A stretch of DNA of 64,000 nt from positions 356,214-420,213 of the forward strand of contig NZ_QLZR01000003.1 of the NCBI RefSeq assembly GCF_003289955.1, read 5' to 3'. Made by a program: the position numbers and the translations under genes. The stretch comes from Planococcus halotolerans. Its GTDB lineage: Bacteria; Bacillota; Bacilli; Bacillales_A; Planococcaceae. The notes beneath the pieces were generated by a model. It ran no database searches. It saw only the letters and a list, made by a program, of their open reading frames with translations, and had not been told where the DNA came from. Positions 60,138-64,000 of this stretch are shown here, piece after piece (the stretch's first letter is position 1; each line of letters opens with the position of its first letter).

Positions 60138-61691
60138 TTGCCAGTCAGTCCTATGTTAAAAGAACAAAGTAAAATCGTCGTATTAGATTTCGGCAGTCAG
60201 TATAACCAGTTGATCACACGGCGCATCCGTGAACTTGGAGTCTATAGCGAACTCCATCCACATACGGTTACCGCTGAAGAAATAAAAGAAATGAACGCTA
60301 CCGGCATCATTTTTTCAGGTGGTCCTAACTCGGTATATGATAAAAATGCTTTTTCCATCGACGATGCAATATTTGAAATGGGTCTGCCGATTCTAGGAAT
60401 TTGCTATGGCATGCAGTTGATGGCCTTGCATTTGAAAGGTGACGTCAAAAAAGCGCAGAACCGTGAATACGGTAAAGCCGAGCTGAAACTGGTGAAGGAA
60501 AGCAAATTGTTTTCTGGAATGCCTGAAGAACAAATTGTATGGATGAGCCACGGCGACCTGGTAACTGAAGCACCTCCTGGATTTGATGTTATCGGTACAA
60601 GCGCAGGCTGTCCGATCGCATCGATGGCTGATGAATCCAGAGGTTTTTACGGTGTCCAGTTCCACCCTGAAGTTCGCCATTCAATCTATGGCAATGAATT
60701 GCTCCGTCAATTTGTTTTCGAAATCTGCGGCATGAAGGCAGATTGGTCGATGGAAAACTACATCGAACTCGAAATTGAAAAAATCCGTGAAGAAGTCGGA
60801 GATAAAAAAGTTCTCTGCGCCTTGAGCGGAGGAGTAGACTCATCAGTTGTAGCTGTTTTGATTCACCGGGCAATCGGTGACCAGCTGACTTGTATGTTTG
60901 TCGATCACGGGCTGCTTCGCAAAGGAGAAGCGGAAAGTGTCATGAAAACTTTCGCAGACGGTTTTAACATGAACGTCATTAAAATTGATGCGCGCGACCG
61001 TTTTATGAACAAACTCGCAGGCGTGACTGATCCGGAACAAAAGCGTAAAATCATCGGCAATGAATTCATCTATGTTTTTGATGATGAAGCTTCCAAACTG
61101 GAAGGAATGGACTTCCTTGCACAAGGAACTTTATATACGGATATTATCGAGAGCGGCACAACGACTGCCCAGACGATCAAGTCGCACCACAATGTCGGCG
61201 GACTTCCGGACGACATGCAGTTTAAACTGATTGAACCACTGAATACCTTGTTTAAAGATGAAGTGCGCGTTCTTGGCACGGAACTTGGTATGCCTGATGA
61301 AATCGTTTGGCGCCAGCCATTCCCGGGTCCTGGTCTCGGCATCCGGATCATGGGAGCGGTCACTGAAGAAAAACTTGAAATCGTCCGTGAATCTGACTGG
61401 ATTCTGCGTGATGAAATCAGTAAAGCTGGTCTGGACCGTGACATCTGGCAATACTTCACGGTGCTTCCTGATATCCGCAGCGTTGGAGTCATGGGCGATG
61501 CACGCACATACGATTACGCAATCGGCATTCGTGCGGTAACATCGATAGACGGCATGACTTCGGACTGGGCCCGTATTCCTTGGGACGTCCTCGAGAAGAT
61601 AAGTGTAAGATTGGTCAACGAAGTGGATCATATCAATCGCGTGCTTTATGACATCACGAGCAAGCCGCCAGCGACCATCGAATGGGAATAA
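60138..61691 (+). CDS. guaA: GMP synthase (glutamine-hydrolysing)
   Basis: About 517 aa. N-terminal glutamine amidotransferase with Cys89 in LGICYGMQ and His/Glu in FHPEV; ATP-pyrophosphatase P-loop LSGGVDSSV near 225; C-terminal dimer domain [13 protein letters not shown]. It converts XMP to GMP. The frame opens with GTG at 60129, but GAGGTGAAGG fits TTG at 60138, and ATG at 60153 is possible. The riboswitch represses it when guanine is plentiful. Confidence 0.96.
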   Translation: MPVSPMLKEQSKIVVLDFGSQYNQLITRRIRELGVYSELHPHTVTAEEIKEMNATGIIFSGGPNSVYDKNAFSIDDAIFEMGLPILGICYGMQLMALHLKGDVKKAQNREYGKAELKLVKESKLFSGMPEEQIVWMSHGDLVTEAPPGFDVIGTSAGCPIASMADESRGFYGVQFHPEVRHSIYGNELLRQFVFEICGMKADWSMENYIELEIEKIREEVGDKKVLCALSGGVDSSVVAVLIHRAIGDQLTCMFVDHGLLRKGEAESVMKTFADGFNMNVIKIDARDRFMNKLAGVTDPEQKRKIIGNEFIYVFDDEASKLEGMDFLAQGTLYTDIIESGTTTAQTIKSHHNVGGLPDDMQFKLIEPLNTLFKDEVRVLGTELGMPDEIVWRQPFPGPGLGIRIMGAVTEEKLEIVRESDWILRDEISKAGLDRDIWQYFTVLPDIRSVGVMGDARTYDYAIGIRAVTSIDGMTSDWARIPWDVLEKISVRLVNEVDHINRVLYDITSKPPATIEWE

Positions 61692-61745
61692 AAAGGAAAT
61701 CACGAACTAAAAGACGAAAAAAATAGATATTGTTCGTGATTTACC

Positions 61746-61774
61746 TTGTTTATAGAAAAAAGATGTGTTATTCT
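61746..61774 (+). promoter_or_regulatory. pbuG promoter
   Basis: TTGTTT (61746-61751), 17-bp spacer, TATTCT (61769-61774). Confidence 0.6.
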
Positions 61775-61796
61775 ACAATAGAAATTAAATAACGCT

Positions 61797-61863
61797 GTCG
61801 TATAATGTCGGGGATATGGCCCGAAAGTTTCTACCGAGTTACCGTAAATGACTCGACTACGAT
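61797..61863 (+). promoter_or_regulatory. Purine riboswitch aptamer (guanine class) upstream of pbuG
   Basis: TCGTATAATG, GGATATGGC, AAAGTTTCTACCG and CCGTAAATGACTCGACTACGA match the purine aptamer core almost exactly. C in CGACTACG indicates guanine/hypoxanthine recognition. Confidence 0.93.
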
Positions 61864-61865
61864 TT

Positions 61866-61906
61866 AAGTTTTTATTCCTTTAATCACACAGGGATTTAAA
61901 CTTTTT
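61866..61906 (+). terminator. Riboswitch-controlled terminator before pbuG
   Basis: AAGTTTTTATTCC loop GGGATTTAAACTTTTT immediately after the aptamer. A second small hairpin, CTGAAATAATTATTTCAG, follows. Confidence 0.75.
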
Positions 61907-62017
61907 CTGAAATAATTATTTCAGAATTTAAAATCGAAGGGCGCATACGGCATTTTGCTGTGTGCGTTCTTTTGTTTTAATTGCATTTTGCGGCAGCACG
62001 CGGAGGAAATGGAAAAA

Positions 62018-63355
62018 ATGAAGAAATATTTTCAGTTTGATGAGCTTGGAACAAATTATCGCCGTGAAATAATTGGCGGTTTAACTACTTTCTTGGCAAT
62101 GGCTTATATTCTGGTGGTCAACCCGCTGACATTAACATTAGCTTCAGTACCCGATCTTCCCGATGCAATGCGGATGAATTATGGAGCTGTCTTTGTAGCA
62201 ACTGCTTTGGCAGCTGCACTGGGGTCCATATTAATGGGGGTACTTGCGAAATATCCAATAGCCTTAGCGCCCGGCATGGGATTGAATGCATTTTTTGCCT
62301 ACACAGTAATTCTGACATACGGAATTCCTTGGCAGACGGCTTTGACTGGTGTACTTTTTTCAGGAGTAATATTTATCCTCCTTACATTGACAGGTGTTCG
62401 TGAAACGATCATAAATGCAATACCGGCAGAATTGAAATATGCCGTGGGTGCAGGGATTGGACTTTACATCACTTTCATCGGACTTCAAAATGCTGAAATT
62501 ATTGTCGGTAATCCGGATACAATGGTAGGAATAGGCGATTTAACGAACCCTTCTACGTTACTTGCTATTTTCGGTTTATTTGTCACAGTGATATTCATGG
62601 TACGGGGATTTAAAGGCGGCATTTTCTTCGGGATTCTTATCGCTGCAGTTGTTGGAATGATCTTCGGCATCGTCAATTTGCCGAGTGCCATCATTGATTT
62701 GAATGTACCAAGTATGGGGCCGACATTCGGTGTTGCTCTTGAACCGATCTTCAACGATTTCGGATCTCTTATGACCATCGAATTTCTGGTTGTTGTATTA
62801 ACCTTCTTGTTCGTGGATTTCTTTGACACTGCAGGAACTTTGGTAGCTGTTGCCAACCAGGCAGGCTTGATGAAAGACAATAAATTGCCAAGAGCAGGTA
62901 AAGCTCTTCTGGCTGATTCAATTGCGACAGTAGGGGGAGCGATTTTCGGTACGTCGACCACTACTTCATATATTGAATCCACTTCAGGAGTTGCTGCTGG
63001 AGCGCGCTCGGGATTTGCTTCAGTAGTCACAGGTGTTCTGTTCCTGGTAGCGATCCTCTTTTATCCACTGCTTGAAGTTATCACAAGTGCGGTCACTGCA
63101 CCGGCTTTGATAATAGTAGGCGTGCTGATGGTCTCTTCTCTGGGATTGATTGACTGGAGCCGTTTTGAAATTGCTGTTCCGGCATTCCTGACTATGATTG
63201 CTATGCCTTTGGGATACAGCATCGCGACTGGGATTGCAATCGGATTTATCTTTTACCCAATTACGATGATTGCTGCAGGAAAAGGAAAGCAGGTTCATCC
63301 AATCATGTATGGCCTGTTTGTAATATTTGTTTTGTATTTCATTTTCCTGGCTTAA
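62018..63355 (+). CDS. pbuG: Guanine/hypoxanthine permease (AzgA/NCS2 type)
   Basis: 445 aa with about twelve membrane segments. AzgA-family blocks are GGLTTFLAMAYILVVNP, ALAPGMGLNAFFAYT, FVDFFDTAGTLVAVANQAG and TSTTTSYIESTSGVAAGARSG (outlined). It imports guanine and hypoxanthine, fitting the guanine riboswitch. The frame opens at 61955, but ATG at 62018 is 11 nt after CGGAGG; ATG at 62009 is too close to it. guaA plus pbuG matches the Bacillus order. Confidence 0.95.
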   Translation: MKKYFQFDELGTNYRREIIGGLTTFLAMAYILVVNPLTLTLASVPDLPDAMRMNYGAVFVATALAAALGSILMGVLAKYPIALAPGMGLNAFFAYTVILTYGIPWQTALTGVLFSGVIFILLTLTGVRETIINAIPAELKYAVGAGIGLYITFIGLQNAEIIVGNPDTMVGIGDLTNPSTLLAIFGLFVTVIFMVRGFKGGIFFGILIAAVVGMIFGIVNLPSAIIDLNVPSMGPTFGVALEPIFNDFGSLMTIEFLVVVLTFLFVDFFDTAGTLVAVANQAGLMKDNKLPRAGKALLADSIATVGGAIFGTSTTTSYIESTSGVAAGARSGFASVVTGVLFLVAILFYPLLEVITSAVTAPALIIVGVLMVSSLGLIDWSRFEIAVPAFLTMIAMPLGYSIATGIAIGFIFYPITMIAAGKGKQVHPIMYGLFVIFVLYFIFLA

Positions 63356-63372
63356 AATCTCAACATAATGCA

Positions 63373-63406
63373 AGAAAAGCCCGCCAAGAATTTGGCGGGC
63401 TTTTCT
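63373..63406 (+). terminator. pbuG terminator
   Basis: GAAAAGCCCGCCAA GAAT TTGGCGGGCTTTTC, perfect 14-bp stem. Confidence 0.93.
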
Positions 63407-63522
63407 TTGGTAATATTTATATAGAAGAAAGGTATAATTTTTAGCGTTAAAAATACACCCAGGAAATGCTTGGCGAAATTTAAAAGGTGTATAGGAAATG
63501 GATTGGGCGATTTGATTATCCG

Positions 63523-63542
63523 CAATCTTCAATTGAAGATTG
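63523..63542. repeat. Perfect 20-bp palindrome
   Basis: CAATCTTCAATTGAAGATTG in the gap between pbuG and the rRNA promoter (63407-63741). I see no gene in that gap. Confidence 0.6.
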
Positions 63543-63741
63543 ATATCTAAAACTGACAGAAAACATTGGGTGCTTCTGGTGAGAAGGACAGTCCTAAAAT
63601 GCAGGAATTAAAAACTTCTCCATAGCTTTGCATGTAAAGGAAATTATTCCTTTCAAACATGTAACTCTATTGTAATTTTATTATGAGAAAATTCTGTTAT
63701 AATTAACTCAGTAACACCAATAAGAAACTTTAATCTTTTTG

Positions 63742-63770
63742 TTGACATGTTATTCGTCAGCTGGTATATT
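63742..63770 (+). promoter_or_regulatory. rRNA operon promoter
   Basis: TTGACA (63742-63747), 17-bp spacer, TATATT (63765-63770), the expected shape for a strong rrn promoter. A further TATAAT at 63698-63703 may belong to an upstream promoter but lacks a good -35. Confidence 0.75.
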
Positions 63771-64000
63771 AATAAAGTCGCCAATGAGCGCGGCATTAAA
63801 TTTTAAAACTTGAACCTTGAAAACTGAACAGCAAAACGTCAACGAATGACGTCACGAGCGCCTCGGCGCGAGAACGGCTTTTGCGATGGTCGCCTTCGGG
63901 CGATTGGAGCACAGCCTTCGAGTTTCTTGGGTTCGTGACTTAATTACTGATCAGCACTTGTGCAGATCAAAGCGAATCGTGCGTCCTTCGGGACGGCGAT
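63771..64000 (+). other. rRNA operon leader (5' end, runs off the window)
   Basis: Contains the Bacillales rrn-leader motif TTGAAAACTGAACA (63817-63830) followed by GC-rich hairpins such as CGCCTTCGGGCG and CGTCCTTCGGGACG. The 16S rRNA start (GAGTTTGATCCTGG) is not reached, so 16S should begin shortly after the window. Confidence 0.7.

Noticed and set aside
1..64000. CRISPR arrays, prophage, integrase/transposase genes, tRNA genes.
   Set aside because: No regularly spaced repeats, no phage or transposase proteins and no cloverleaf-like sequences were recognised.

Overview
The window looks like chromosomal DNA of a low-to-moderate G+C Bacillota of the order Bacillales. Gene content and synteny (yeaC-yeaD-yebA-guaA-pbuG, ohr-ohrR, YkuI, YitT, CotF-like and BioY proteins), strong AGGAGG ribosome sites, TTG/GTG starts and dispersed palindromic repeats suggest the Planococcus/Planomicrobium/Sporosarcina group. 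That placement is inference; no rRNA gene lies inside the window.

Layout. 1-3.2 kb: the end of a ribose-type sugar ABC importer operon with a Gfo/Idh/MocA dehydrogenase. 3.3-12.5 kb: single housekeeping or accessory genes (acetyltransferase, M14 carboxypeptidase, PAP2 phosphatase, PPK2 kinase, YkuI, YitT, GyrI-like, CapA-like), one 28-aa membrane peptide and a MITE-like repeat. 13.4-16 kb: cysK and an amidase. 16-19.4 kb: an extracellular subtilase, then an RNPP-type (PlcR/NprR-like) peptide-binding regulator and, overlapping its 3' end, a 53-aa secreted pro-peptide; this looks like a complete peptide quorum-sensing cassette. 19.5-22.3 kb: RNase HI-like gene, the ohr/ohrR/gpx peroxide-defence group with a clear operator, and a sortase pseudogene. 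22.5-27.7 kb: PAS-GGDEF-EAL protein, threonine-aldolase-like enzyme, aldo/keto reductase. 26.9-30.1 kb: LysR regulator, GntP permease and 3-hydroxybutyrate dehydrogenase. 30.2-36.5 kb: CotF-like proteins, an HELGH protein, hydrolase, VTT membrane protein, PLP enzyme, YqcI/YcgG protein, HEAT protein and BioY with a probable BirA site.

36.7-46.2 kb is an alpha-glucoside locus: GH13 glucosidase, ROK sugar kinase, MsmX/MalK-type ATPase, binding protein, two permeases, LacI regulator and a second GH13 enzyme; a third GH13 gene lies at 50.3 kb. Three cre/LacI-type boxes precede the binding-protein gene. Pgi, a lipoprotein PBP and an acetyltransferase fill 46.6-52.6 kb. 53-55.4 kb is the pncB-nadE NAD salvage operon, preceded by an intergenic stretch that may encode a structured RNA on the minus strand. 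55.5-59.9 kb is a MoxR-DUF58-transglutaminase operon. guaA and pbuG follow, each behind a guanine-class purine riboswitch with terminator. The window closes with the promoter and leader of an rRNA operon.

Most genes are ordinary. The most interesting items are the protease/RNPP/pro-peptide cassette, the candidate RNA at 52.6-52.9 kb, the nested palindromic repeats and two very small hydrophobic proteins.
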